From the NCBI GenBank assembly GCA_051646185.1, contig JBOFCS010000189.1, positions 1 through 33,264 on the forward strand: a DNA stretch of 33,264 nucleotides, in the 5' to 3' direction. Source of the stretch: JBOFCS01 sp051646185 (GTDB taxonomy: Bacteria; Actinomycetota; Actinomycetes; Mycobacteriales; Mycobacteriaceae). The translations under genes were made by a program, and so were the position numbers. Shown piece by piece: positions 16,278 to 25,326 of this stretch. Position 1 is the first letter of the stretch, and each line of letters begins with the position of its first letter. The notes under the pieces were generated by a model. It searched no databases and was not told the DNA's origin. It saw only the letters and a list, made by a program, of their open reading frames with translations.

Positions 16278-19200
16278 ACCCAGAATGAATCCCCCAAATA
16301 ACCAGTGGGTGATCGCCAGGGTCCTTTGGACAGAATCGCTGTGGCGAGTACCATCATCGCACCGGAAATGACTACGAGGATCTGCATGGGTTGAATTTTT
16401 CTGCTATCGGAGCTGATGCGCCAATGCATGATACTAACAATTGAAGTTAATATTCCTGCAGTCGCCAGTCCTACTATTCCAGCTACGATAAAAGCTAAGC
16501 TAAAGATTCCGAGTACTGCCAGTTTTTTGGGTTGCCAAGTGCGCGTAGAGTTACCAAAATTCTGGGGATCGCAACGGCGGCGAAAAATTGCGGAGATGAT
16601 CAATGGAATAAATAACGATAGTCCACCAAAGATACCCATCCGATATGCTTTGTTGCTGGGAAAAGTCAGGGTAATTATTCCAGAAACTCCGGCAGGTACG
16701 ATCCACCCCTGTTGCCAACCATTGACAACCAATGGCTGTAATTGGGTACCTTCTTCTGAATGTGCAAGCCAGCCAAGGTTATAACTTTCAGGGATCACTA
16801 CTACACGATCAGTGGAACCAGGTAACACCTGAAGTGTCCGATTATCTGCAGACCAATGAGATACCTCAACGCTGTATCGATCAGCCGGGTTAGTGGCCTG
16901 AATAGCTGAGTTAAGGCTAAGTCCATCAACGGTAAACAACTTGTTTGGATGCACAGAAATTTCTTGCTCCCCTGCTGGGAGTATCACTTCGGCAGAATCG
17001 CAAGTAGTAGCAGGCACCGGTTCAGCCTTAAGTAGTTGACTAACTGTTGCAGTTACTGAAGTGCGAATAAGACGTCCAGATACGGCAATGACAGGACCGC
17101 TGTCGCAACTTAAAGAAACTGTGCGAAACTCATCTGTGTTGACTGTAACTCCAGTTCCAGGTACTGGTCCCTGATCGTTGTGAGCGATAACTTCGGCAAT
17201 TCCTGGCGGTTGGGCGAGGACAAATCCTAATGCGGTGTTGTCTAATTGTGTTTCCCATTTAGTCAAGGTTATGGTGATCGTGTCGGTGTAGGTTGCTTTG
17301 AGGTGAACTTTCCCGGGTTGACCTTCGGTGTAGGTCACAGGGCGTACTTGTGGTCCAGAGCCAAGATTAACCGCAAGCTCAGTAGGGCGAGCAGGTAGTG
17401 ATCCTAGGCTAGGCACGATATCAAGCCCACTCACTGTTGCCGGTTGGGGTAGTCGCAGGGTAACGGTAGCTGTGGAATTTTTATTTCGTACAACTTCCTC
17501 TGAAGCCGTCCAGGATGTTTCCCGATTTCCATCGGTTAATGCTCGAGCTGAACCGCGTAGATCGCTAATATCGCCTGAGCCGAAGGCTTGGGCCCGTTCT
17601 GGTTGTGCCACAAGTTCATTGAGGGCAGCACTGGGGCGAGCGCGCAGCCATAATTGGGGATTTACGACAGTTTCATTGGGCACCTTGAGTGTTCGAGTGA
17701 AATACGTAGGTTCTTCAGGTTGCTGTCCCAATCCTTTTGCACAATAAAGATGGTCAGGGCCAAGTGCACAGTTTGTTCTTCCGCTTAGGGTTTGACCAAG
17801 ATCCCATCCTCGAACGCTAGAGTCATGTGGGGTGGGAGGAAGTTGAACAGTATGGCGAATATCGACTGGAATACTAAGTCCTGCATCATTAAATTCTGAT
17901 ACTTGAATTTCACTAATTCCGAACTGCGCCCCCGATGTTCCATCTTTTGTACGCACTGAAGTGATCCGTACGGAGGAGGTTGCACCTACTGGCAATGCAA
18001 CACTGACCATTTCGCCTGGTTTGTCGATAGCAACCTGACGTGTCCCAGTCGAGGTTGAAATTTCTAACTGACTGACCGACGATCCAATTGCTGAGGCGCT
18101 GGTCGCAATATTGAGTACGCCATTGGTTATTGGTACATCAAAATTAAGCTGAAGCCATTGACCAACAGCACTTTCTAATCCATTACTCATCCACGCTGTG
18201 GAATTATCATTGTCGATAACGGCGGCAGGCCCGCTTGAGGGGGAAACTGCGCCCAATTGAGTGGCATCAGCGGCGGAACTTGACACAGAAATGCGCGCAC
18301 CCTGCCACTTTGCTTGAACCAGTGGGGCACCATAAACCGGGTAATCGGGAACTTTATTCAGAGTACGTCTAGGGTCCTCCGCACTGCGGAGTGCAGAGGT
18401 ATTATCGTCAACCCTGCCAAAATCGGTCTCACGATCACCGGGGGTATCGGTGACCTCGACTGAATCTATAGATAGCTCCGCGCGACTTGCGTCTGAAGCC
18501 AAGAGTACGGGCCCAAGTTCTGGGAGGTTCTGGGCAGACCGACGTTCTTGTAGTCGCAGAAGCGATTCCGGACCACCTTGGATGATTGGGAGTGAGTTTA
18601 GCTCAGCGATATAAGGACCGTTTAGTGGAGATCGGACGGCATAAATTTCAATCGCGGGATACGAAGGACGCAGATCGGTATCGGATACCAGCCCATCAAT
18701 TTTCTTAGGTCCGATAAGTTCACCGAATTGGGCTACCTTAATGAGACCAGGTGATTTACTTACGCTTTGGTGAACAAGTAAAGGACGAGCAGATCTAGAG
18801 GTATCTGGATCAAGGTCGTTACGAACAACAAGGTAACTGATCCCCTGTTCTTTAAGGGTCGGAGCTAGACCTGAGGAAGGGTGTCCCGAGGAAATAAGAC
18901 GCTGTACCGAATCAAGGGCGCGAATGGCGCCGGGTGGGGTTAGCGGAACTGCGTCGCGTACTGCCCAAGGAGTATCCGCGAGTGCTTGTAGCGGCTCATC
19001 TCTGGTTAGGCCCCAGGTTTGGCTAGCAAAAGGGGCGCCAGGGACTAGAAGTGCCCGACCAGAGTGGACGCCATTAGCAGAATCTTGAGAGCCATTATCG
19101 GATAACCATTGCGCGGCTTGAGTCCAATAATCCGGTATTTTTTCGTATACTCCTCGAGGGGCAACTTTACCCATCCAAGCAAGCGAAGTAGCCAAAAATA

Positions 19201-20410
19201 CTGCAACGATAACTATCCAGGCCACCCCCATGATTCGATATCGCTCTGGGTTTGTTAAAGCTTTTTTCCACAAAGCTTTTGGGACTGATCCCGGTAGTGG
19301 GGCTTGCGCTAGTAAATGAGCTACACCCAAAGCTAGGGGGAGCCGAACTAACGGCTCCAATTTATGTACATTGCGTAGTGGCGCACCCTCAGAATCTAAA
19401 AATAGGCGTATGGGTTCGGAAAGAGGGGAGCCAAGTTCGCCTGAGTATCCAATCGTTAGTCCGGCGATACCTACCAGAAGAATAAAAATTAGTCGCCCTT
19501 TAGCGGGCATGGATCGCATGGTTAGTCCGGCAAGTCCTGCCGCAGCGATGATGCCGGTAGCAATAACCGCGGCGGGCTGGGTCACCAAGACGGCTCCGGC
19601 AATGCGTTCGGGGGAGACAAAAGGTGTCCAACTATCGGTGCCCCGAAGCACCTCAGCTAAGGATGTCCATTGAGTGGTGATCGCTGAAGATTCTATGTAG
19701 TCAAGAAACGGTGGGCTGACTTTTCCGAGCATGAGTAGTGCTACTAACCACCAACAGGTGGCACATAACACCGAAGGTATCCACCAGAGGGTGAATGCCC
19801 ACCATCGTTTATTCGGTCGGTGACTGATCCACCATAAGACTGCAACGAGGCATGCGGCGGCTGTGGCTACCGCGTTTACTGCACCCATTAAGGCAACGGC
19901 AATGGCCGATTGTGCCGCCAAGGTTCGAGGCGAAAGAGCTGCACGCGGGCCGGTAATTGCCGGTTGTTGTAATGCAAGTACAACAGGAATAAGCACCCAA
20001 GGGGACAGCATCATCGGTGCTGTTTCTGAGGAAATTGACCCAAGAGTAGTCAGTACCCGAGGGCTTAAAGTAAAAATAAGTGCAGCGATAATTCTGGAGC
20101 TATGGCTTCCAATCCCGATGGCTTCGGCAAGTCGAATGATTCCCCAGAATCCAGCCACCAGAAGCGCTGCCCACCAGAGGCGTTGAATTACCCAGGCAGG
20201 TAGCCCAAGCTGATCGCCAAGCAGGAAAAACGTTCCGTGTGGGAAAAAATAACCGTAAGCCTGGTTCTGAACCTGGCCGAAGGTAAATTCACTACTCCAC
20301 TGATTCGAAGCACGTTGCAGAAAACCCAGCGGATTGGCGGTCAGGTCTAGCTTGGTGTCAGCTGCAATAAGACCTGGTGACTGTAGGAAAGTGAGGATGC
20401 AGGCCACCAA
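16190..20410 (-). CDS. aftD: Arabinofuranosyltransferase AftD
   Basis: This is a giant GT-C enzyme of at least 1406 residues that adds arabinofuranose from decaprenyl phosphate donors to cell-wall arabinan outside the membrane. The N-terminal third is polytopic, with the conserved first-loop ADTKLDL and NQAYGYFFPHGTFF. Two F5/8 type C-like carbohydrate-binding regions follow (about 700-840, with DNDNSTAW; about 945-1080, with TDGNRETSW). Four C-terminal membrane segments complete it. Order and motifs match Rv0236c. TTG 20410 is the first standard start, but the frame is open to 20509 and those codons (LSRRWFWATA) complete the first membrane helix seen in M. tuberculosis AftD. Initiation therefore probably lies upstream at an unusual codon. 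Confidence 0.93.
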   Translation of the reverse strand: MVACILTFLQSPGLIAADTKLDLTANPLGFLQRASNQWSSEFTFGQVQNQAYGYFFPHGTFFLLGDQLGLPAWVIQRLWWAALLVAGFWGIIRLAEAIGIGSHSSRIIAALIFTLSPRVLTTLGSISSETAPMMLSPWVLIPVVLALQQPAITGPRAALSPRTLAAQSAIAVALMGAVNAVATAAACLVAVLWWISHRPNKRWWAFTLWWIPSVLCATCWWLVALLMLGKVSPPFLDYIESSAITTQWTSLAEVLRGTDSWTPFVSPERIAGAVLVTQPAAVIATGIIAAAGLAGLTMRSMPAKGRLIFILLVGIAGLTIGYSGELGSPLSEPIRLFLDSEGAPLRNVHKLEPLVRLPLALGVAHLLAQAPLPGSVPKALWKKALTNPERYRIMGVAWIVIVAVFLATSLAWMGKVAPRGVYEKIPDYWTQAAQWLSDNGSQDSANGVHSGRALLVPGAPFASQTWGLTRDEPLQALADTPWAVRDAVPLTPPGAIRALDSVQRLISSGHPSSGLAPTLKEQGISYLVVRNDLDPDTSRSARPLLVHQSVSKSPGLIKVAQFGELIGPKKIDGLVSDTDLRPSYPAIEIYAVRSPLNGPYIAELNSLPIIQGGPESLLRLQERRSAQNLPELGPVLLASDASRAELSIDSVEVTDTPGDRETDFGRVDDNTSALRSAEDPRRTLNKVPDYPVYGAPLVQAKWQGARISVSSSAADATQLGAVSPSSGPAAVIDNDNSTAWMSNGLESAVGQWLQLNFDVPITNGVLNIATSASAIGSSVSQLEISTSTGTRQVAIDKPGEMVSVALPVGATSSVRITSVRTKDGTSGAQFGISEIQVSEFNDAGLSIPVDIRHTVQLPPTPHDSSVRGWDLGQTLSGRTNCALGPDHLYCAKGLGQQPEEPTYFTRTLKVPNETVVNPQLWLRARPSAALNELVAQPERAQAFGSGDISDLRGSARALTDGNRETSWTASEEVVRNKNSTATVTLRLPQPATVSGLDIVPSLGSLPARPTELAVNLGSGPQVRPVTYTEGQPGKVHLKATYTDTITITLTKWETQLDNTALGFVLAQPPGIAEVIAHNDQGPVPGTGVTVNTDEFRTVSLSCDSGPVIAVSGRLIRTSVTATVSQLLKAEPVPATTCDSAEVILPAGEQEISVHPNKLFTVDGLSLNSAIQATNPADRYSVEVSHWSADNRTLQVLPGSTDRVVVIPESYNLGWLAHSEEGTQLQPLVVNGWQQGWIVPAGVSGIITLTFPSNKAYRMGIFGGLSLFIPLIISAIFRRRCDPQNFGNSTRTWQPKKLAVLGIFSLAFIVAGIVGLATAGILTSIVSIMHWRISSDSRKIQPMQILVVISGAMMVLATAILSKGPWRSPTGYLGDSFWVQLPALIAVLAVAISTVPRFKLDRFASQD

Positions 20411-20490
20411 TGCGGTAGCCCAAAACCATCTCCGGGAAAGCGCAGCTACGGAGATCTCCGAAGTTACTGGAGTGATAATGCCGGTAGGTG

Positions 20491-20661
20491 CTAGTCGCGT
20501 GAGCCGTACTCAACAGAGTTAAGCACTGAATTGGAAGGGTCGCCCTGAGAAATTTCTGGACGAGTGTTGTCCTGGGCCAGTGCTGTGATACCGAAAACTG
20601 TGGCTGCACCTATAACCAGACCACCGACAACACTGGCAATCCCAGGTACAAGAAACTTCAT
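20491..20661 (-). CDS. DUF2613 small membrane/secreted protein, Rv0236A-like
   Basis: This 56-residue protein has an N-terminal hydrophobic segment (FLVPGIASVVGGLVIGAATVFGITALAQ) that can serve as signal or anchor, followed by a short polar tail. ATG 20661 is chosen because GAGGAG lies 8 nt upstream; the longer frame from 20700 has none. It lies immediately upstream of aftD, as Rv0236A does next to Rv0236c, and the open aftD frame runs back past its stop. Coupled expression with aftD is likely. The function is unknown; a small partner or stabiliser of AftD is one possibility. Confidence 0.85.
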   Translation of the reverse strand: MKFLVPGIASVVGGLVIGAATVFGITALAQDNTRPEISQGDPSNSVLNSVEYGSRD

Positions 20662-20696
20662 TTTCGGTTCTCCTCGTTGCAATGCGCTGTGCTGTG

Positions 20697-20718
20697 TCAC
20701 ATAAGACTACGTCACATA
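20697..20718. repeat. Direct repeat GTCACATA upstream of DUF2613-aftD
   Basis: Two identical copies of GTCACATA (20697-20704 and 20711-20718) are spaced 14 bp start to start, 36-57 bp upstream of the DUF2613 start. On the coding strand they read TATGTGAC. TGTGA is also the half-site of the corynebacterial CRP-type regulator GlxR, but the full inverted site is not present. Confidence 0.4.
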
Positions 20719-20787
20719 TGAATGATCGTTGGTGCAAAAGTACCACTGTTGATAACTATGGGTTGCATCTCCGTGGTTTCTGACCCA

Positions 20788-20813
20788 AAAATTTGTTCGG
20801 TGGGGCAAATTTT
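20788..20813 (-). terminator. AT-rich hairpin after the isochorismate synthase gene
   Basis: AAAATTTG and CAAATTTT pair as an 8-bp stem around a 10-nt loop, 4 nt past the stop of the minus-strand gene. On that strand the second arm ends in a run of five T. The stem is weak, so this is a tentative terminator. Confidence 0.4.
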
Positions 20814-20816
20814 CTT

Positions 20817-21956
20817 TTACAAGATGGTGGAGAACGCGCTTAATAAGGTTTTCAGTTTGGTACTTGTCTCATCTAATTCGGTCTGAGGATCTGAAGTTGC
20901 AACAATACCCCCGCCTGCATAGGCCTTACCCCTAGCACCAGTTTTTTCCAGTTCTGCACAACGGATTGCCACCATCCATTCCCCATCACCGTTAGCCTGT
21001 GTCCAACCGACAGCCCCTCCATAAAATCCACGGTTACCCTCTATCTGATTGATGGTGGAAATAGCTTGAGATGTGGGGGTCCCGGCGACTGCCGGGGTGG
21101 GGTGAAGTACTGCGGCAAGATCGAGTGCGGATATGGCGGAACTTGTGGTTGCTTGAATTTTTGTTGCGAGGTGCCAGACCTGTGGTGTACTCGCCAAACT
21201 GGGTGCTGGGGGTACACGGATGTCAGTGCAAAGGTTCGATAGCTGCGTACTAAGCCACCGGGTGACAAAGGCATGTTCGGCGAGGTCTTTGTCAGAGGAC
21301 ATCAACGCTTGGGCTGAGGCCTGGTCCAAGCGTGGATTGTCATTACGAGGCGCGCTTCCAGCGAAGGGCCAACACGTTACTTTGTTTCCAGTTTTCTGCA
21401 CTAGAAGTTCAGGGCTGGAGCCGACCAGATAACGACCGGAGAATCGCGCTCCGGCAACACTGAGGTCTGAGCTAAATCCATTTCCCTGGCTATCACGATG
21501 TACCAGGGTAGATAGCAGAACTGAAGGGAGAATTATCTGTTCTCCGATGGTCTCAAAAGTGATAGACCTAGCTGCAACAATTTTTTCCAGGTCGCTTGAG
21601 GTTATTCGATCAATGAAGTTTTGTACTCGGTGTTTATGTTCTTCAGGTAAAGGATCTTCCGAAATGAGGCGAATAGGAGGAAGGGGAGTGGGGATCGAGG
21701 GTGACCAGCGTCCGGTTTTGATCGTAAACTGTTGGGGTTGGTAGAGGGCAGGTGCTTGCGCAGGATCAAAAGCTAACATTCCAACCACAACATCGGATTG
21801 CTGGTTATGCAAGGCTTCGGAGGCTTCGGCGACTGAGGTGAAGGGGCGCCGAAGCCCAGAGGCTAGCACATGATGGTCAGCTCGGGTGAGAGCAAAACCA
21901 CCAGGTCGGTCGAGAGGGTGTTGGGCACTCTCGTTATTTATGTCTAGAGGGTGCAC
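20817..21956 (-). CDS. Isochorismate synthase (MenF/EntC-type chorismate-binding enzyme)
   Basis: This 379-residue protein has the chorismate-binding fold. Recognisable are LEKIVAARSITFE, YLVGSSPELLVQ, WPFAGSAPR, GFYGGAVGW and AYAGGGIVATSDPQTELDET, which carry the magnesium- and chorismate-binding acidic residues. It should convert chorismate to isochorismate in the cytosol for menaquinone (corynebacteria use menaquinone) or for a salicylate/catechol siderophore. No other men or siderophore gene lies nearby, so the branch cannot be chosen. The GTG start overlaps the end of the upstream secreted-protein gene by 13 nt and lacks a clear ribosome site, suggesting translational coupling. It interrupts the otherwise conserved aftD-lpqI order. 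Confidence 0.9.
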   Translation of the reverse strand: MHPLDINNESAQHPLDRPGGFALTRADHHVLASGLRRPFTSVAEASEALHNQQSDVVVGMLAFDPAQAPALYQPQQFTIKTGRWSPSIPTPLPPIRLISEDPLPEEHKHRVQNFIDRITSSDLEKIVAARSITFETIGEQIILPSVLLSTLVHRDSQGNGFSSDLSVAGARFSGRYLVGSSPELLVQKTGNKVTCWPFAGSAPRNDNPRLDQASAQALMSSDKDLAEHAFVTRWLSTQLSNLCTDIRVPPAPSLASTPQVWHLATKIQATTSSAISALDLAAVLHPTPAVAGTPTSQAISTINQIEGNRGFYGGAVGWTQANGDGEWMVAIRCAELEKTGARGKAYAGGGIVATSDPQTELDETSTKLKTLLSAFSTIL

Positions 21957-22312
21957 TGCGGAGCTGGTAGTTCACCCAGGAAATTGATTGCGGCAGCGCC
22001 ATCGTTAGCTGTATAAAGCCCAAGCTCAAGACAACCGCCAGAGGCAGATGCCCGAGTAGCGGCTTGTTGGAGGCCAATTCCCAGTTCTTGGGTGTAGATC
22101 AGTCGGGGGATTGTTGGCAAGGTAGCTAGCAAGGAACCGATGCTATTGTGTGCGATCCACGAAGTTTGTGATGTCGATAAAGTAACCCAGTAAGGGGTGT
22201 AACCATCTAGGGGAATTGGGGTTGCTGCAGCGTTAGCAGTGCTTAGGCTCAAACCTAAGACCGAAAGCGTAGTAGCGCAGATAAGTGCAGAAAGTGATCT
22301 GGTGAAGCTCAT
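21944..22312 (-). CDS. Small secreted protein, unknown function
   Basis: This 122-residue protein has a clear Sec signal peptide: a positive start, a hydrophobic core (ALICATTLSVLGLSLS) and cleavage expected after ANA. The mature part of about 90 residues has two cysteines near the C-terminus (GGCLELGLY and PAPQCTL) that could form a disulfide. ATG 22312 is chosen because it begins the signal peptide directly and AAGGA lies 11 nt upstream; the longer frame from 22387 would bury the signal. It overlaps the isochorismate synthase gene by 13 nt. No known domain is recognised. Confidence 0.7.
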   Translation of the reverse strand: MSFTRSLSALICATTLSVLGLSLSTANAAATPIPLDGYTPYWVTLSTSQTSWIAHNSIGSLLATLPTIPRLIYTQELGIGLQQAATRASASGGCLELGLYTANDGAAAINFLGELPAPQCTL

Positions 22313-22507
22313 CGGGGTTTGTGTCCTTAGTGGGTAGCGACGATTAGCCAGCAGCATACAGTTCAGCAGCGTACAACTAGGTGTCATCGACTGGTGTGGA
22401 GAACCCAGTGAAGTTTAAGTGCAATTACGTCCGGCTTTGATCAGTTTTGATATATAGCCCTGGGTCGGGGTGGTTTCTTGAGCGTGCTGCTGGGAGAATC
22501 ACCGATC

Positions 22508-23407
22508 ATGACCCAGCAGTACCCACCCTTTGGCAATTCTGGCCCAGCCCAAGATTGGGATCGGATACTTGCTGAGCGTGCGACTACACCCGCTCAAACC
22601 TTGGAGCAAATATGGAATGGGCGTGCGGACCTCAGGTCCATAATCGCTCTTAACCCAGCTTGTCCGCGGCATTTAATAGTTGGCACTGGTTTTGCGGATC
22701 CGTGGTCTAGCCCAGTTCGGGAAGGTTCGGGAAGGACCTTAAAGATTCTTTTAGTGTCAGTTGGTGCAGTTGTGGTTGCAACTTTGGTTGGAATGGGTAT
22801 TTATGCGGTTAAATCTGGTGGGATAGATGAATCGCCAAATACTTCCGAACAAGCAAAACCCACACTAAATTTTCCCCTAAAGTCAGGTGTTTCCGCTGAT
22901 ACAAAACCGCTCCTTGGTGGCGCCATAGTTCCAACTTCTCACACTGCAGATTGTGTTATCGCCAGTCCCGGTAAGGATAGTGGCGGTGCTACTTTTACTT
23001 ATGAGCCGGAGAAAGCTTTTGATGGTGATCTGACCACTGCTTGGCGCTGTGTCCGGTCGGCAGACAGTCAGAAGATAACTTTTGCCCTTGGCCGGAAAGT
23101 CACACTTAGTTCGGTAGCTCTGGTACCTGGATTTGCAAAGACAGATCCTGATGGATCGGATCGGTTTATGCAGAACCGAAAAATAATCCGGGTACTCTGG
23201 GAGTTTTCTGATAAGACGACAGTTGAGCAAAGTATTTCCCCGTCACGGGCGATGGCAGTACAACCTGTCAATGTGATAACCGATAGTGTAACGATGACGA
23301 TTCTTGAGACAGTTCAAGGAGAGAAAGTTATTAATAATCAAGGTGTTTCACAGGATTCTTTTGACTCAGTGGTATCGGTTAGTGAGATCGAATTTAAGGG
23401 TGCATAA
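22508..23407 (+). CDS. Membrane-anchored protein with variant-LRR-like N-terminus and discoidin-like glycan-binding domain
   Basis: This is a 299-residue protein. The cytosolic N-terminus (TTPAQTLEQIWNGRADLRSIIALNPACPRHL) resembles the short variant leucine-rich repeat unit of actinobacterial proteins. A single membrane helix follows (about 78-101), then a Ser/Thr-rich linker. The extracytoplasmic C-terminal beta domain holds FDGDLTTAWRC and the long strand pattern of F5/8 or NADase-type glycan-binding modules. Cysteines at CVIASP and WRCV could pair. ATG 22508 has GGGAG 11 nt upstream; TTG 22478 is an alternative. The gene ends 5 nt before the LpqI-type glycosidase gene, so a wall-glycan sensing or targeting role is plausible but unproven. 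Confidence 0.75.
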   Translation: MTQQYPPFGNSGPAQDWDRILAERATTPAQTLEQIWNGRADLRSIIALNPACPRHLIVGTGFADPWSSPVREGSGRTLKILLVSVGAVVVATLVGMGIYAVKSGGIDESPNTSEQAKPTLNFPLKSGVSADTKPLLGGAIVPTSHTADCVIASPGKDSGGATFTYEPEKAFDGDLTTAWRCVRSADSQKITFALGRKVTLSSVALVPGFAKTDPDGSDRFMQNRKIIRVLWEFSDKTTVEQSISPSRAMAVQPVNVITDSVTMTILETVQGEKVINNQGVSQDSFDSVVSVSEIEFKGA

Positions 23408-23412
23408 GTGAT

Positions 23413-24582
23413 ATGAGAATGTGGTGCAGTATCTTTCGAAAAGTTCTGCTGGTAACAGCGGTTTTTCTGCTTGTGTCTTGTGCCTCTGATCAGCACCAGG
23501 TGGAAACTATCCCCCCAATTTCGGCTAAGCCGGAAGCAGCTGAAACTTCTACATCAAAAGATGAAAACATGTGTAGTGCAAATGATTTTTTGGCGACGCT
23601 GAGCATTAGGCAAAAATTGGCGCAGCTTTTAGTGGTAGGTGTTAAAGATGCTCAGGATGCTCGTCAGATTGTGACTAGTGAACAGATTGGGGGTATTTTC
23701 ATCGGAAGCTGGACACAGGAATCCGTTCTGACTGATAACCAGGTGCCAGCGATTGCTGCGCAGTCCCCGATTGCTCTGACCGTTGCCATTGATGAGGAAG
23801 GGGGGAGGGTTTCTCGTATCAAAGATATTGTAGGTACTGCTCCCTCTGCCCGTAAAATTGCGGAAACGATGACCGTTGAACAAGCGTATTCTTTTGCTTA
23901 TCAACGCGGTTTGAAGATTAAAGAATTAGGAATTACGCTCAATTTTGCTCCGGTAGTTGATGTTACAGATGAAGATAGTGATCAAGTCATTGGTGATCGT
24001 TCCTTTAGCGCTGACCCCGAAGTTGTTGTTGCTTATGCGGGTGCTTATGCGCGAGGAATGCAAGATGCTGGCGTGTTTCCGGTCCTGAAACATTTCCCGG
24101 GACATGGCAGCGCCTCGGGGGATTCCCATAAAGGCGAGGTGACAACTCCGCCGTTGTCTCAATTGCAATTGCAGGATCTTCTTCCTTATCGGGAACTTGT
24201 TAGCTCACGTTTGGGGGTAATGCTTGGGCATTTGAATGTTCCGGGACTAACCAAAGATGGTGAACCAGCTAGCCTTAGTTCTGCTGCTGTCAGATTTTTA
24301 AGAGAAGGCAGCGGATACGGAGCTCCGGCTTTTTCTGGGCCAATTTACACCGATGACCTTAGCGGCATGCGTGCCGTTACTGATGCTTACCGGATTGATG
24401 AGGCTGTTGTAAAAACTCTTCAGGCCGGTACCGATGTGGCGCTATGGCTAACAACTCAAGAAGTACCAATGGTGCTCGATACACTGGAACGAGCCGTCCA
24501 GTCAGGTGCGTTGTCCGCAGAGCGTATGGATTCATCAGTTGTTACTGTGCTGAAGTCTAAAGGGGTACTCAATTGTGGCTAG
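23413..24582 (+). CDS. lpqI: LpqI / NagZ-type beta-N-acetylglucosaminidase lipoprotein (GH3)
   Basis: This 389-residue lipoprotein has signal segment LLVTAVFLLVSC, whose Cys is lipidated. The GH3 barrel carries the NagZ hallmark KHFPGHG (about 226-232) with the nearby DSH acid/base dyad, and the nucleophile is probably Asp314 or Asp315 in YTDDLSGM. It should remove N-acetylglucosamine from muropeptides outside the membrane. LpqI (Rv0237), the syntenic M. tuberculosis protein, has this activity in wall recycling. It lies 5 nt behind the glycan-binding membrane protein gene, and the two are likely one transcript. The NanK-like kinase elsewhere in the window could act on recycled amino sugars. 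Confidence 0.9.
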   Translation: MRMWCSIFRKVLLVTAVFLLVSCASDQHQVETIPPISAKPEAAETSTSKDENMCSANDFLATLSIRQKLAQLLVVGVKDAQDARQIVTSEQIGGIFIGSWTQESVLTDNQVPAIAAQSPIALTVAIDEEGGRVSRIKDIVGTAPSARKIAETMTVEQAYSFAYQRGLKIKELGITLNFAPVVDVTDEDSDQVIGDRSFSADPEVVVAYAGAYARGMQDAGVFPVLKHFPGHGSASGDSHKGEVTTPPLSQLQLQDLLPYRELVSSRLGVMLGHLNVPGLTKDGEPASLSSAAVRFLREGSGYGAPAFSGPIYTDDLSGMRAVTDAYRIDEAVVKTLQAGTDVALWLTTQEVPMVLDTLERAVQSGALSAERMDSSVVTVLKSKGVLNCG

Positions 24583-24630
24583 GGCTGTGATTCCAATAAG
24601 AATCTAGTGCATTTGCGAGTTGCATTCGCC

Positions 24631-24652
24631 TAATATCTTACCGTGGAGTAAG
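24631..24652 (+). promoter_or_regulatory. tetR promoter with candidate self-operator CTTAC-N6-GTAAG
   Basis: A -10-like TAATAT (24631-24636) runs directly into CTTACCGTGGAGTAAG (24637-24652), a dyad with 5-bp arms. The site covers the expected transcription start of tetR. The same motif in a more perfect form lies ahead of fadA2 (27749-27764), so both are probably bound by this TetR protein. Confidence 0.65.
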
Positions 24653-24714
24653 TTAGTAGAGTCCGATTTGGGTTTCCACTCGGATCGGCCCAACTAGGAG
24701 GATTAGGTCCGCAG

Positions 24715-25320
24715 ATGGCTGGTGGAACAAAACGCCTACCCCGCGCGGTGCGTGAGCAACAAATGCTCGATGCTGCCTTGGAGGTGTTTTCGGCCAATGG
24801 TTTTCATGACACATCTATGGATGCTATTGCCGCCGCAGCGAATATATCTAAGCCAATGCTTTATCTTTACTATGGCTCCAAAGACGAGTTATTTAGTGCA
24901 TGCATAAATAGAGAAAGTGCTCGTTTTATTGACGCATTAAGCGTTGCCGGTGAGCCGTCATTAAGCCCCAAAGAGCAGCTTCGAGTTAGCATCTTGGCAT
25001 TTTTGCAGTTTGTGGATCGCAATCGAGATTCCTGGCGAGTGCTGTACCGGCAGGCTGCCGGACAAGCCGCATTTGCCAAGCAGGTGAGTGCTAGTCGAGC
25101 CAGGTTAATTGAACTAACCGCACACTTATTGCGGTCCAGTACGAGAGATCCTGAGCCTGGACAAGACTTTGAACTTATGGCGGTAGCGCTGGTGGGCGCT
25201 GGAGAAGCCATTCTTGACCGTATTTCTGATGGTGATGTTGACATACCAGTTGCTACTGAAATGCTAGTAAATCTTGGTTGGCGTGGTCTGGCTGGACGTC
25301 GTAAAGAACCAGTTGCCTGA
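24715..25320 (+). CDS. TetR-family transcriptional regulator (Rv0238-like)
   Basis: This 201-residue regulator has the TetR DNA-binding domain at the N-terminus (about 15-60). It contains MLDAALEVFSANGFHDTSMDAIAAAANISKPMLYLYYGSKDEL, including the recognition helix. The C-terminal ligand domain is variable, as usual, and could take an acyl-CoA. The position before htdX-fabG4-fadA2-fadE5 matches Rv0238. AGGAGG lies 14 nt before the ATG, somewhat far. The 16-bp dyad at its own promoter and its near-copy at fadA2 suggest negative autoregulation plus control of the acyl-CoA genes. Confidence 0.9.
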   Translation: MAGGTKRLPRAVREQQMLDAALEVFSANGFHDTSMDAIAAAANISKPMLYLYYGSKDELFSACINRESARFIDALSVAGEPSLSPKEQLRVSILAFLQFVDRNRDSWRVLYRQAAGQAAFAKQVSASRARLIELTAHLLRSSTRDPEPGQDFELMAVALVGAGEAILDRISDGDVDIPVATEMLVNLGWRGLAGRRKEPVA

Positions 25321-25326
25321 TGTCTT

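Noticed and set aside
22349..22378. 15-bp imperfect tandem repeat (CAGCAGCATACAGTT / CAGCAGCGTACAACT)
   Set aside because: 12 of 15 bases match in a single pair in front of the secreted-protein gene; no link to a promoter or operator was found.
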